A stretch of 64,000 nucleotides of DNA from Pseudoalteromonas byunsanensis (lineage in GTDB: Bacteria > Pseudomonadota > Gammaproteobacteria > Enterobacterales > Alteromonadaceae), in NCBI RefSeq assembly GCF_001854475.1, contig NZ_MNAN01000027.1, positions 186,001-250,000 on the forward strand, read 5' to 3'. Positions 24,377 to 34,009 of this stretch are shown one piece after another. Every line of letters starts with the position of its first letter. Position 1 is the stretch's first letter. Both the position numbers and the translations under genes were made by a program. Under the pieces are notes generated by a model that was given only the letters and a program-made list of their open reading frames with translations, was not told the DNA's origin and ran no database searches.

Positions 24377-25435
24377 ATGGCAAAAAATAAAAAACTTAGT
24401 AAAGGCCAATCCAGAAGGATTAGTGCCAATCACCAAAAGCGTTTGCACAAAGCTAAGCAGCAAAAAGCAGACAACGCGGATATAACTTGGCAATCGGATA
24501 ATTTAGGGCCTAGTGAACATGCTGTTGTGATCAGTCGTTTTGGTCAACATGCCGATATTGAAACATCCCAGGGTGAAATACTGCGATGTAACATCAGGCG
24601 CACGGTAACCAGTTTGGTATGCGGTGATGAGGTATTTTTCCGTCGCGCCAAAGTTAGCGAGGGAGACTTAGCTGGCGTAATTGAAACCACAGAGGAAAGG
24701 CGCTCGCAACTGACTCGTCCAGACTTTTATGACGGCGTAAAAGTGGTTGCGGCCAATATAGATCAAATCTTAATGGTCTCTGCAGTGCTTCCTGAATTTA
24801 CGCCCCACATCATCGACCGATATCTCGTAGCATGTGAAGATATGGGCATTGAGCCTATTTTACTGCTCAATAAAGTCGATTTACTAGATGATGAAAGCCG
24901 CCAATATATTGATGAAATCTTAGATATCTATAGAGACCTTGGTTATCAAGTATTAATGGTCAGTAATAAAACTGGTGAAGGTATTGAAGAATTAAAGCAA
25001 AAGTTGGTTGGTAAAAATAATATTTTTGTTGGTCAATCCGGGGTTGGTAAATCGACCTTAGTAAACACCGTATTACCCAACGCCGACATTCTAACCAAAG
25101 AAGTATCTGAAAACAGTGGGTTAGGACAACATACGACGACTGTTTCTCGACTGCATCACCTACCTAGTGGGGGAAATCTAATTGACTCTCCAGGGATTCG
25201 AGAGTTTGGTCTGTGGCACTTAGAGGTTGAGCGCGTTACATGGTGCTTTAAAGAATTTAGAGAGTTCATAGGCGGATGCCGTTTTCGAGACTGTAAGCAT
25301 TTGAACGATCCAGGCTGCATATTGGTTGAAGCTGTAAATGAAGGAAAAATCAGTGAATTGCGCTTTGAAAGCTATCATCGTATTTTAGAATCTATGGCAG
25401 ATGGTCGAGCTGGTGCCCGTGCCCCTCGTGTTTAA
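24377..25435 (+). CDS. rsgA: Ribosome small subunit-dependent GTPase RsgA
   Basis: Circularly permuted GTPase acting in late 30S maturation. The 352 residues have a basic N-terminus ([25 protein letters not shown]), an OB domain (about 45-115), the permuted GTPase motifs in the order LLNKVDLL (G4), [12 protein letters not shown] (G1) and DSPGIREFG (G3), and a C-terminal zinc-knuckle with [14 protein letters not shown]. psd follows 42 nt downstream, the usual orn / rsgA-psd arrangement. Confidence 0.97.
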   Translation: MAKNKKLSKGQSRRISANHQKRLHKAKQQKADNADITWQSDNLGPSEHAVVISRFGQHADIETSQGEILRCNIRRTVTSLVCGDEVFFRRAKVSEGDLAGVIETTEERRSQLTRPDFYDGVKVVAANIDQILMVSAVLPEFTPHIIDRYLVACEDMGIEPILLLNKVDLLDDESRQYIDEILDIYRDLGYQVLMVSNKTGEGIEELKQKLVGKNNIFVGQSGVGKSTLVNTVLPNADILTKEVSENSGLGQHTTTVSRLHHLPSGGNLIDSPGIREFGLWHLEVERVTWCFKEFREFIGGCRFRDCKHLNDPGCILVEAVNEGKISELRFESYHRILESMADGRAGARAPRV

Positions 25436-25477
25436 ATCTGTGCTACTATCAGCAAAATTTTTGTAGGAAATAATAAC

Positions 25478-26347
25478 GTGAACTTGGATAAATTTAAAAT
25501 TGCTATGCAGTACGCGCTACCTAAACATGCGCTATCTCGCCTTGTGGGGAAACTAGCTGGGGCAAAGGCCGGAGCACTCACCACGCAATTAATTAAGTTA
25601 TTTATCAAGCAATACAAAATTGATATGAGCGAGGCGCTTCACGAAGACCCTGCACATTACAAAACTTTCAACGAATTTTTTACTCGTCCTTTAAAGCCGG
25701 GCATTCGTCCACTGGCAACAGACCCAGCTACAATTGCTCACCCTGTTGATGGAGCCATAAGCCAACTTGGCGATGTTGTTGATGGTCAGATCATTCAAGC
25801 CAAAGGTCACGACTATAGTTTACAGGCCTTATTAGGTGGTAAAGAGGAAGATTTTTTACCATTTAGTGGCGGTAAGTTTGCGACTATTTACTTGGCCCCA
25901 AAAGACTATCACCGTATACACATGCCCGTGGATGGTACTTTAAAACGTATGATATACGTCCCTGGCGATCTTTTTTCTGTTAACCCACTTACCGCGCAAA
26001 ACGTGCCAAACTTGTTTGCACGAAACGAGCGTGTGGTTGCCATCTTCGACACCGAAATTGGTCCACTCGCCATGGTGTTAGTTGGTGCAACGATAGTCGC
26101 AAGTATCGAAACTATCTGGGCTGGCACAGTGACGCCACCTGCAGGAAAAGATGTATTTAGTTGGGATTATCCAACCTCAGGAAGTAATACTGTTACTTTG
26201 AAAAAAGGCGAAGAAATGGGCCGCTTTAAACTAGGCTCAACAGTGATCTTGGCATGGGGTGCGAATCAAGCTGAATTCTTAGACAGCGAGCAACCAGAAA
26301 CCGTAACCCGTATGGGCACGCCGTTTGCTAAACTAAAAGGTAATTAA
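25478..26347 (+). CDS. psd: Phosphatidylserine decarboxylase proenzyme
   Basis: Membrane enzyme converting phosphatidylserine to phosphatidylethanolamine. The 289 residues contain [15 protein letters not shown] (catalytic His/Asp regions), and the LGST self-cleavage motif near the C-terminus ([11 protein letters not shown]), whose Ser becomes the pyruvoyl group. The start is GTG at 25478 with TAGGA 8 nt upstream. It is followed by a strong terminator. Confidence 0.96.
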   Translation: MNLDKFKIAMQYALPKHALSRLVGKLAGAKAGALTTQLIKLFIKQYKIDMSEALHEDPAHYKTFNEFFTRPLKPGIRPLATDPATIAHPVDGAISQLGDVVDGQIIQAKGHDYSLQALLGGKEEDFLPFSGGKFATIYLAPKDYHRIHMPVDGTLKRMIYVPGDLFSVNPLTAQNVPNLFARNERVVAIFDTEIGPLAMVLVGATIVASIETIWAGTVTPPAGKDVFSWDYPTSGSNTVTLKKGEEMGRFKLGSTVILAWGANQAEFLDSEQPETVTRMGTPFAKLKGN

Positions 26348-26354
26348 TTATCAA

Positions 26355-26385
26355 AAAACCCATAGGCGTGTAGCCTATGGGTTTT
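26355..26385. terminator. Bidirectional terminator between psd and the beta-helix genes
   Basis: AAAACCCATAGGC, 5-nt loop, GCCTATGGGTTTT: a 13-bp perfect stem between two convergent genes, with A/T runs on both sides. Confidence 0.88.
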
Positions 26386-26399
26386 GGTTTATTACTGGT

Positions 26400-27761
26400 T
26401 TATATACCACAATCACTTAATTCTGAAAGAGTAACTGTGCCAAAATCAAACCTCTTACTTCCCGCAGGTTGGGCATACAACTGATTATTGACGACAGTAA
26501 ATCGAATTGAAGTATCACCTCGTGAGCCTTCTAACTGTAGACTACCATTTGATAATGTAAGCTTACTCTGCTGAATAACAAATTTGTACCCATCGTAGGT
26601 TCCGGTGGTCGTTAAACACCGACTACCCGATAAGCTAGACAAATCAGCTATCGCTTTTTGTGCTTCTCCTGCATAAAAGCTATAGTGGAATGACTCTGTT
26701 TGCATATTGCCAAAGCTAACTAATGAGCTTGTAGATTGAATAGCGCCGGACGTTAGCCGTCTTGAAGACTTTAAAAGACTGTCAGTAAGGCGAACCATAC
26801 CAGCACCATCAAATCCTTGATTAGAATTCGAGTTTAGCTCTACTTTATCCATATCCTCCGCGACAAGCCCTATTAAGCTACCGCTTACATTCACATTGCT
26901 AATATAGTTATATTGAGATGAAACTAGCTTAATTGCGGTACCAACGTTGCTAATCGAACTATCCACAATTGAGCTATTAAACATTTTGGATACTTTTACA
27001 CCCAAGCGACCCGAGATGTTTACTCCTACCGCATCTTGCTCAAGCTGATCTGCACTAATATTCAGACCATGAACACTCAATGCCATCGCTTCTAATTTCA
27101 TACCGTATTTTGCAGGGTTTCTAATTACGATATTATTAAAAGTATGAACATTATTATAATAGCCAATTTCTCCATTATATTTGTTCCAACCTCCAGTGCT
27201 CGGCGAACCATCAACCAGTCGGCTATGCAACTCAACACCAATGTTAACATCACTGATATTTATATCAGAAAAGTTACCCCATAGCGTTTCTCTGCCAGAT
27301 ATACCAACATCAAAACCTGAAATGTTAATATGCTCTAAATTTATACGAAAAGCGCCATTGTTCATGTCTATTGCACGACCAATATTTGATGCATAACTCT
27401 GCTCAAAACCTATGTTCTCAATTTCAGTATTATGACTGATATGTAAGAGTGTTATGTCTTGATTTGTTCTTAAAATTGAACCGTTTTTTGATTGGCCAAT
27501 AAGACGCACTTTTCCAGTTCTTTGGATTCTAAGTGTTGATGAAACATCAAAAACTCCATTAGGAATATATACGCTGCGCCCTGATGATTCAGCTAAAGCG
27601 ATTGCTTTTTGTATTGCAACAGTATCCGAAATATTGTCATTAGCAATAGCTCCACATGCAGTAACAGGAATAAGACCCTCCTCAGGCAAAGAGCACTCCT
27701 GTGCTTGCAAAGCCATACTGCTTAGAGCCAAAAATAGGCAGTTAGTTTTAATAAATTTCAT
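26400..27761 (-). CDS. Secreted pectate-lyase-3-like beta-helix protein
   Basis: 453 residues with a signal peptide (MKFIKTNCLFLALSSMALQA). The segment about 33-95 (ACGAIANDNISDTVAIQKAI, then GRSVYIPNGVFDVSSTLRI and LIGQSK) is the N-terminal mark of the pectate_lyase_3 / tailspike-like right-handed beta helix. Many 'IxNVNVSG' style turns follow to about residue 330. The C-terminal 100 residues form a separate beta-rich part with Cys382 and Cys451 possibly paired. It is a paralogue of the last domain of the neighbouring 917-residue protein, 31 nt away on the same strand. Substrate unknown; enzyme activity is not assured. Confidence 0.75.
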   Translation of the reverse strand: MKFIKTNCLFLALSSMALQAQECSLPEEGLIPVTACGAIANDNISDTVAIQKAIALAESSGRSVYIPNGVFDVSSTLRIQRTGKVRLIGQSKNGSILRTNQDITLLHISHNTEIENIGFEQSYASNIGRAIDMNNGAFRINLEHINISGFDVGISGRETLWGNFSDINISDVNIGVELHSRLVDGSPSTGGWNKYNGEIGYYNNVHTFNNIVIRNPAKYGMKLEAMALSVHGLNISADQLEQDAVGVNISGRLGVKVSKMFNSSIVDSSISNVGTAIKLVSSQYNYISNVNVSGSLIGLVAEDMDKVELNSNSNQGFDGAGMVRLTDSLLKSSRRLTSGAIQSTSSLVSFGNMQTESFHYSFYAGEAQKAIADLSSLSGSRCLTTTGTYDGYKFVIQQSKLTLSNGSLQLEGSRGDTSIRFTVVNNQLYAQPAGSKRFDFGTVTLSELSDCGI

Positions 27762-27792
27762 AATAATCCTTGTTTGACATCTAACAGTACAA

Positions 27793-30546
27793 TTAATTTA
27801 TTTTCTTTACTCGAACCGAGATATTATTCAAGTTAGACTTTGCTTTCAGAAGGTAGTCAGCACCTTCTCTGGTAATCTCTATATCATTCCCGCCTTGTAA
27901 AGCTTTATAACTCCAATGGGTTGAGCCTGTGTAATACAGTAAAAGTTCAGCTATTTGCCCATTATTAGAAGTTACATTGATAGATAACACACTCTTATCT
28001 TTGACTATGTTACCGAGATTAAGAATCACTTCCCCAGCTTGCTTGCTGCTAATGTCATCAAATTGGTACTCATATGAATCTTGAATATGTCGCGAATTTA
28101 GATCTTTTTTAATCGCCCCAGTACCTCGAACCAATGATCCATAAAGTGTTGATTTAACCAAGTTAACTTGAGCAACCCCCCAATCGCCATGTCCGGTGTA
28201 GCCAGAAAGCTTTATCTGCTTAACATCATTAGCATCTAAGGCATAGCTATGAGCTACAGCACCTTGAATAAACAGACTATTGATTTCAACAGACTCCAAA
28301 TTCGAAAGCTTTAAAGATGTATCCACACCTTCAAAATATAAGTTATATAGTTTGCTTTCTGATGTATCATTTAGAATTGCAATACCGTATTGAGGCTCTA
28401 TACTTTTGCCCTGCATGGTTGAGTTTTGAACAATAGTTCTAAAGTTGCTTGCATAGACACCATAATTAAGGAAGTCTTCCGCATATACTTGATCTAGTAC
28501 GAGAATATTTCCTTTATTTGAGTCGCTATTTAGTTCTATTGCATTTTGATGATACTTCATTGTGAGAATACCCACATAACCACCTGGACCAAAATCAACT
28601 CCTGGCGATGCAACTATTCCCTTAGAAAATCCAACAAGTTTGAGAGACTTAAGAGTGATAGGAGCATTTAATGAGTTTGATGACAACCGGATACCGTTTG
28701 CAAACGTTCCTTGTGCTGTCATTGACTCTTTCCCTTGCACATATTGTTCATTACCTAATTTACTTACTAGACTAAGTCTTTCTATAGTGACACCTGAACC
28801 ATTACCACTATCAATATGCATTTCTATGGTATCAGAGCTACGCGAAGAAAGATCAGAGACAATAACAGAGTCATTTCTTGACTCACCGGTCAGCTTAGCT
28901 GAACCTCTAAGCACGATTGGTGTTTTTACATGAAACACACCTGGTGGTATATAAACCGAAGCGCCTGATTGCAGAGCTTCATTCAGAGCTTCATTAATTG
29001 CCACAGCATCATCATCAGAATCATTATTTGCTGTTGCACCAAACTCTGTGATTGAATAAATGGATGCAGTGCTTGTTACAACTCTAAACATGGCATGTTC
29101 AATATCTGACGCTTCGCCCTTATTATCAATTGCTCTAGCATAAACAACATGTGTACCTTTACTAAGAGAACCAAAGTTATGCTCATATGGTGCAGTGGTA
29201 TCAGTTACCCAATTGCTTGTGTTATCCAACGAAAATTGTACCGATGTAATCGAGCCATCTGAGTCCGATGCAGTCGCTCTCGCAATCACTGACGTTTTAG
29301 AGTCAATAGTTGCTTGCTCGCTCGGAGATGTAATGCTAACGACTGGAGGCGTATTTGTATCTGCCTTTTTATATTCAACGGTTTTGTTATCAGAATAACC
29401 ACTGCAATAATTGTCTATGTTACATACCTTAATTCTATAACTATATGTACCTTCAGTTGATAAACTCTCGTTATAGCTTAAAGTGTTTGCACTGCTCACT
29501 ACTTGCCACGAGCCTGATTGACTACCCAAGCGCTCTAACACATAGCTATTGATACCATAGCCCCAAGGCTTACTCCAAGTTAGTGTAAAATTGGCTGTTT
29601 CTGTTGAAGAAACTCCATTTAAGCCTGTTCTATTTGGCGCGGTATATGGCTGTACTATATTAACTTCACTAGCACTCCATGAGCCACAACCAGCGACGTC
29701 GTTACAAGCTCGAATTTTAGCAACGTAAGTGATTAGGCTATTAAACGTTTCTTGATAAGAAGTATTAGAGCTAGGTATCCTTTGGCTTGATACTGAGCCC
29801 CCATATGATTTTTCCACTTCGTAGTAGTCAACATCACCGCTTGGTTTTGACCAGCTATATGTATATGTCCCTCTTTTTATGTGGTATGCAGGACCACTGA
29901 TAGACATGGAACCTGGAGGTTTAGGAATACTTACATTCACACTAAATATTGATGAATAGTCTGAACACCTGTCATCAATATTACATACTTTGATTCTATA
30001 GTAGTAAGTACCATTACCGCTAACATTTTCATTGTAACTCAATGAGTTATGATTTTGAACAACATTCCAACTTGAGGTATTTCCTACAGAGCGCTCAAGT
30101 TGATATCTAGAAATACCATGCCCCCATGGTGTTCCCCAAGTTAGGGTGTATGACCCCGTAGAAGAAGATGACGGTCCACGGACACCTGTTCTATTGGGTG
30201 CGGTGTAAGGTAAAATCTCGTTAACTTTGGCTCCACTCCAGCTACTACATTCACTATCCTTACAAGCTTTAATGATCGCAGAATATGTACCAGGTTCATC
30301 AAACGTTTCCTGATATGAAGTCGTCCCTCTGTATGTAATGCCGTACGGCGATACTGGAGAACCATTTCGCTTTTTATACACTTTATAATGCGTTGCCCCA
30401 GCAGAAGGGCTCCATGAATATGTGTAAGTACCCCTCTTAATATGGTATGACGGTCCACTTAGGGATGGTGTACTCGGAGCGGCTGCTTGAGTGACGCCAC
30501 TGGTCGTCACTAACAAACAGCCGAGTAGAAATGATTTCTTATTCAT
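27793..30546 (-). CDS. Large secreted protein: duplicated FN3 modules, Ig-like domain and pectate-lyase-3 beta helix
   Basis: 917 residues. Signal peptide about 1-22. Four fibronectin-III-like modules at about 28-114, 115-206, 215-300 and 301-392 form an A-B-A-B pattern: SGPSYHIKRGTYTYSW and YTAPNRTG recur with an offset of about 187 residues. Each module has a C-x4/5-C pair (CKDSEC, CNIDDRC, CNDVAGC, CNIDNYC). An Ig-like domain (about 400-491, PPVVSITSP ... ARAIDNKGEAS) and a beta helix (from about 497, YSITEFGATANNDS ... VYIPPGVFHV) follow. It leads a two-gene unit with the smaller beta-helix gene. Surface adhesion or glycan binding is inferred. Confidence 0.75.
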   Translation of the reverse strand: MNKKSFLLGCLLVTTSGVTQAAAPSTPSLSGPSYHIKRGTYTYSWSPSAGATHYKVYKKRNGSPVSPYGITYRGTTSYQETFDEPGTYSAIIKACKDSECSSWSGAKVNEILPYTAPNRTGVRGPSSSSTGSYTLTWGTPWGHGISRYQLERSVGNTSSWNVVQNHNSLSYNENVSGNGTYYYRIKVCNIDDRCSDYSSIFSVNVSIPKPPGSMSISGPAYHIKRGTYTYSWSKPSGDVDYYEVEKSYGGSVSSQRIPSSNTSYQETFNSLITYVAKIRACNDVAGCGSWSASEVNIVQPYTAPNRTGLNGVSSTETANFTLTWSKPWGYGINSYVLERLGSQSGSWQVVSSANTLSYNESLSTEGTYSYRIKVCNIDNYCSGYSDNKTVEYKKADTNTPPVVSITSPSEQATIDSKTSVIARATASDSDGSITSVQFSLDNTSNWVTDTTAPYEHNFGSLSKGTHVVYARAIDNKGEASDIEHAMFRVVTSTASIYSITEFGATANNDSDDDAVAINEALNEALQSGASVYIPPGVFHVKTPIVLRGSAKLTGESRNDSVIVSDLSSRSSDTIEMHIDSGNGSGVTIERLSLVSKLGNEQYVQGKESMTAQGTFANGIRLSSNSLNAPITLKSLKLVGFSKGIVASPGVDFGPGGYVGILTMKYHQNAIELNSDSNKGNILVLDQVYAEDFLNYGVYASNFRTIVQNSTMQGKSIEPQYGIAILNDTSESKLYNLYFEGVDTSLKLSNLESVEINSLFIQGAVAHSYALDANDVKQIKLSGYTGHGDWGVAQVNLVKSTLYGSLVRGTGAIKKDLNSRHIQDSYEYQFDDISSKQAGEVILNLGNIVKDKSVLSINVTSNNGQIAELLLYYTGSTHWSYKALQGGNDIEITREGADYLLKAKSNLNNISVRVKKIN

Positions 30547-30728
30547 AAATATCCATTTATTTTGAATGTAAAATTGATAACTTTATTTCCACGATATATT
30601 TCAACCACCTCTTCAGATGGCAATATCGAAAAATCATTGTATCAAAAATACCCTTTAAAGGTACACGCAAAATTAGGCAGTATTGTTTTCTTTTGAACAA
30701 ATAAGAAGCAAAATAGTGGATATTTTAG

Positions 30729-31475
30729 TTAACTCTGCGAGCAATCGGAACATGAAACATCTTTAACTGGGACGAATGAGCGCAGCACAAAAGTGAGCGC
30801 ATCAAAACTATAAAAATAGCTCCCTTGGTGATGACCTAAAACAGTATTAACAGCCAACAATGCTTGTTGAGTACCAATCATCCCAAGTAATGGACTCAGC
30901 ACACCAAAGTTATCGCAATTGGTACTGTCTCCCTTATCACTGCTTGGAAAGATACAGGAGTAACAGGGTCCATTATCTCGAAAATCAAAACACATTACTT
31001 GACCTGAAGTGGCAATAGCAGCCCCCGAGATCAGTACTTTTTTATTTTTTAAACAATAACGGTTAAGTAAATAGCGGGTCTCGAAGTTATCGCTACAATC
31101 TAGTACGACATCTGAGCTCGCTAACAGTGTACCAATATTGTTAGCTGCGACTTTGGCGCATACAGGGTTTAGCAAGATATCATTGTTTAGGCTCGCCAGT
31201 ACTTTACTCGCAGCCTTGCTCTTAGCTTGGCCTATATGGTTGACTTTATAAAGAATTTGCCTTTGCAAATTTGATAGCTCGACTTGATCATCATCAATAA
31301 AAGTAAGGTTTCCAACGCCACTTGCAGCTAAATAGAAAAGCGCGGGACTGCCCAAGCCACCGCAGCCTATAACAGCAACATGAGCATTCTTTAATTTCAA
31401 TTGCCCTTGCTCACCGACTTCTTTTAGCAGCAAATGGCGGCTATACCTCAGCCGCTCTTTATCACTTAATGTCAT
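30729..31475 (-). CDS. thiF: ThiS adenylyltransferase ThiF (HesA/MoeB/ThiF family)
   Basis: Adenylates the ThiS C-terminus so that sulfur can be added for thiazole synthesis. 248 residues: E1-like Rossmann GCGGLGSPALFYLAASGVGNL, FIDDDQVELSNLQRQILY, DNFETRYLLNRYC, and zinc cysteines in CYSCIFP and CSDC at the C-terminus. ThiF rather than MoeB is chosen because it is the last gene of the thi operon. Confidence 0.9.
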   Translation of the reverse strand: MTLSDKERLRYSRHLLLKEVGEQGQLKLKNAHVAVIGCGGLGSPALFYLAASGVGNLTFIDDDQVELSNLQRQILYKVNHIGQAKSKAASKVLASLNNDILLNPVCAKVAANNIGTLLASSDVVLDCSDNFETRYLLNRYCLKNKKVLISGAAIATSGQVMCFDFRDNGPCYSCIFPSSDKGDSTNCDNFGVLSPLLGMIGTQQALLAVNTVLGHHQGSYFYSFDALTFVLRSFVPVKDVSCSDCSQS

Positions 31476-31478
31476 TGT

Positions 31479-32999
31479 TTAACGGTTCCTTAAACAGGCT
31501 TGAAGCTGCTCTATTGCATTGACGTGATCTTCTGACTCTGTAATGGCTCTGACCACAGCAATACTGCCCACGCCCGTTTTCGCGACTTCTGAGGCAACGG
31601 ATAAATCAATACCGCCAATTGCCACCGTTGGATAATGGCCCGCCATCAGAGGTACAAAATGTGAAAGTTTTTCTAACCCTTGTATTTGCCCCGTCATGTC
31701 TTTGGTTGTGGTTGGGTAAATCGCTCCAAATGCTAGATAGCTGGGTCGATAATTGTGTGCTCTAAGCATTTCGTAAAACCCATGAGTAGAAACGCCTAGC
31801 TTCAAGCCTGCTTCCTGAATAGCTTGCAGATTAGCTTCACTAAGGTCTTCTTGTCCTAAATGAACACCGTAAGCACCGTGTTTTATCGCCAGTTGCCAGT
31901 AATCGTTAATAAACACCCGCGCCTGATATTTTTTACCTAATGTAACGGCTGTTTGGATGTCCGCTTCAAGAGCTTCAGGAGCAGCATTTTTTACGCGCAG
32001 CTGCACTGTCGGGACGCCTGCGGATAAACACTTTTCTACCCAATCGACACTGTCAACAACGGCGTACAGCCCAAGCTCCCCATCAGTGTCTGCAAAACCT
32101 GCTGCAAAATTGAAAGGTATGGGTTGCTCAAAATCTAGTTCATCGGCAAGCCAACTACCCGCTTCGATAACTTGTGGATAGTCATTAATATCTTCAGGGA
32201 ACCCGGTATGTGTCAAAGGACCAATTCCTTCACCATAACGCTGTGCATTGGCTAACCCCTTATTGATGTATGCTTTTCCAAGAATAAAAGCATCTTTTAA
32301 TGGATAACCTTTAGCCAAACAAGCTGCTATAGCTGAAGACAAACTACAACCAGTACCATGAGTATGAGGTGTTACTATTGCTTCATTACCAAGCCAATAC
32401 TCTTGTTCTTGTGAGACACAATAATCTACACAGTACCCTTTTGGATAATCCCAATGTCCTCCTTTTATCAGCACCGATTGCACACCAAGTTGTTGCAATC
32501 TTTGTGCAGCTTCTCGCACCGCATCAGGGCCGATTAAATAAATACCCGTTAGCAATTGCGTTTCCTGCGTATTAGGTGTGATCACATCCACCAACGGCAA
32601 CAAATGAGTTTTGAGTGCATCAATGGTGTCTTCTTCAGTTAATCGATCACCACTACTGGCGATGGCTACAGGGTCATATACCACCAGTGGTGGCTCAGCC
32701 CATTTTGCTTTGTAGTGACTTAGATGCTCTGCCACCAACTGGATTTGCTGCACATTGGCTAACATACCGATTTTTATGACTCGAGCAGGCATGTCGGTTG
32801 CCAATGCCTGTAACTGAGATTCAATGACCTCATTGGAGGTTGAGTTAAGCGCCTCAACTCCCATGCTATTTTGTGCTGTGAGTGCGGTAACAACGGTACA
32901 GCCATGCACACCAAAACTATGCATAGCTTTAATATCGGCTTGAATACCAGCCCCACCACCCGAATCTGATCCTGCAATACTCCAAACTACATGTGCCAT
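31479..32999 (-). CDS. thiDE: Bifunctional HMP-P kinase / thiamine-phosphate synthase (ThiD-ThiE fusion)
   Basis: 506 residues in two enzymes. Residues about 1-265 are ThiD (hydroxymethylpyrimidine kinase/HMP-P kinase: AGSDSGGGAGIQADIKAM, and the HGTGCSLSSAIAACLAKG anion-hole motif). Residues about 300-506 are ThiE (thiamine-phosphate synthase: VQLRVKN, FINDYWQLA, GVHLGQEDL, PTTTKDMTGQ and GGI near the C-terminus). The fusion joins consecutive steps: pyrimidine pyrophosphate is made, then coupled to thiazole phosphate. It lies between thiG and thiF with short gaps. Confidence 0.94.
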   Translation of the reverse strand: MAHVVWSIAGSDSGGGAGIQADIKAMHSFGVHGCTVVTALTAQNSMGVEALNSTSNEVIESQLQALATDMPARVIKIGMLANVQQIQLVAEHLSHYKAKWAEPPLVVYDPVAIASSGDRLTEEDTIDALKTHLLPLVDVITPNTQETQLLTGIYLIGPDAVREAAQRLQQLGVQSVLIKGGHWDYPKGYCVDYCVSQEQEYWLGNEAIVTPHTHGTGCSLSSAIAACLAKGYPLKDAFILGKAYINKGLANAQRYGEGIGPLTHTGFPEDINDYPQVIEAGSWLADELDFEQPIPFNFAAGFADTDGELGLYAVVDSVDWVEKCLSAGVPTVQLRVKNAAPEALEADIQTAVTLGKKYQARVFINDYWQLAIKHGAYGVHLGQEDLSEANLQAIQEAGLKLGVSTHGFYEMLRAHNYRPSYLAFGAIYPTTTKDMTGQIQGLEKLSHFVPLMAGHYPTVAIGGIDLSVASEVAKTGVGSIAVVRAITESEDHVNAIEQLQACLRNR

Positions 33000-33019
33000 T
33001 TCAGACTCCTATCTAATTA

Positions 33020-33811
33020 TCAATTCTGATGCCAAAACGGCATTCCCATAGTTGGCGTTGATGGTGCTGCTACATCTTTTTCAGGCATTGCCTGTGCGAT
33101 ATATGCTGCACGCCCTGCCTGCACCGCATAATTGAATGCTGTGGCCATTTTAACAGGGCAACCAGCTCCCGCAATTGCCGAATTGAGCAATACCGCATCA
33201 TACCCCATCTCCAGTGCTTGACAGGCATGTGATGGAACACCCAGTCCAGCATCAACAATCAGCGTTATATCTGGTAGACGCTGTCGTATCATGGCCAAGT
33301 TATATGGATTTAATAATCCTTTTCCGGTGCCAATAGGTGCACCCCAGGGCATTAAAACTTCGCAGCCAAGAGCCGCTAAACGCTGGCATAATACTAAGTC
33401 ATCAGTACAGTAAGGCAGCACCTTAAAACCATCTTGTAGTAATAGTTCTGTTGCCTCTAACAATGCAACTGGATCCGGTTGTAAGTTATACTCATCCCCT
33501 ATCAGCTCTAATTTTATCCAGTCTGTAGCAAATACTTCTCGACACATTTTTGCCAATGTTACCGCTTCTTTGACGCTATGACAGCCTGCGGTGTTCGGTA
33601 GCACAGTCAACCCCGTATCTTTTATCAACTGCCAAAAATCTTCTCCCGCTGACACCGAGTTTTGGCGACGTAATGATACCGTCACGATTTGCGACTGTGA
33701 TGCGCTAATTGCATCCGTCATAACCTGAGGAGATGGATATAGCGCAGAGCCTATCAATAAGCGGCTCTCAAATGTTTGTCCATAAATGTTGAGTGGTTTT
33801 TCTTCACGCAT
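33020..33811 (-). CDS. thiG: Thiazole synthase ThiG
   Basis: 263 residues, TIM-barrel enzyme that condenses deoxyxylulose phosphate, dehydroglycine and ThiS-thiocarboxylate. Visible motifs are [31 protein letters not shown], the active-site lysine in [44 protein letters not shown], and [30 protein letters not shown]. Starts 4 nt after the thiS stop. Confidence 0.97.
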   Translation of the reverse strand: MREEKPLNIYGQTFESRLLIGSALYPSPQVMTDAISASQSQIVTVSLRRQNSVSAGEDFWQLIKDTGLTVLPNTAGCHSVKEAVTLAKMCREVFATDWIKLELIGDEYNLQPDPVALLEATELLLQDGFKVLPYCTDDLVLCQRLAALGCEVLMPWGAPIGTGKGLLNPYNLAMIRQRLPDITLIVDAGLGVPSHACQALEMGYDAVLLNSAIAGAGCPVKMATAFNYAVQAGRAAYIAQAMPEKDVAAPSTPTMGMPFWHQN

Positions 33812-33814
33812 CTC

Positions 33815-34009
33815 TTACCCGCCTTGAATGGGCGATAGCAGCTCAACGCTATCACCATCATCTAACTGGGCCGACGAACACTGATTTCGTGGCACAAAAT
33901 GGCCATTGAGTGCTACGGCAAAAGGCTCTTTTGCACCCATTTCAATCACTAACGCTTGCAGATTTTGACTGCTGGTTTCGGTTAGCTGACCATTAAACGT
34001 TATTTTCAT
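33815..34009 (-). CDS. thiS: Sulfur carrier protein ThiS
   Basis: 64 residues of the ubiquitin-like ThiS fold, ending in the required Gly-Gly (SPIQGG) that is adenylated by ThiF and turned into a thiocarboxylate. The start overlaps the end of thiO by 4 nt and the gene is followed by thiG after 5 nt. Confidence 0.93.
   Translation of the reverse strand: MKITFNGQLTETSSQNLQALVIEMGAKEPFAVALNGHFVPRNQCSSAQLDDGDSVELLSPIQGG

Noticed and set aside
26386..30728. Insertion sequence or prophage origin for the two beta-helix genes (tailspike-like)
   Set aside because: Both carry signal peptides, and no phage structural genes, transposase or terminal repeats surround them.
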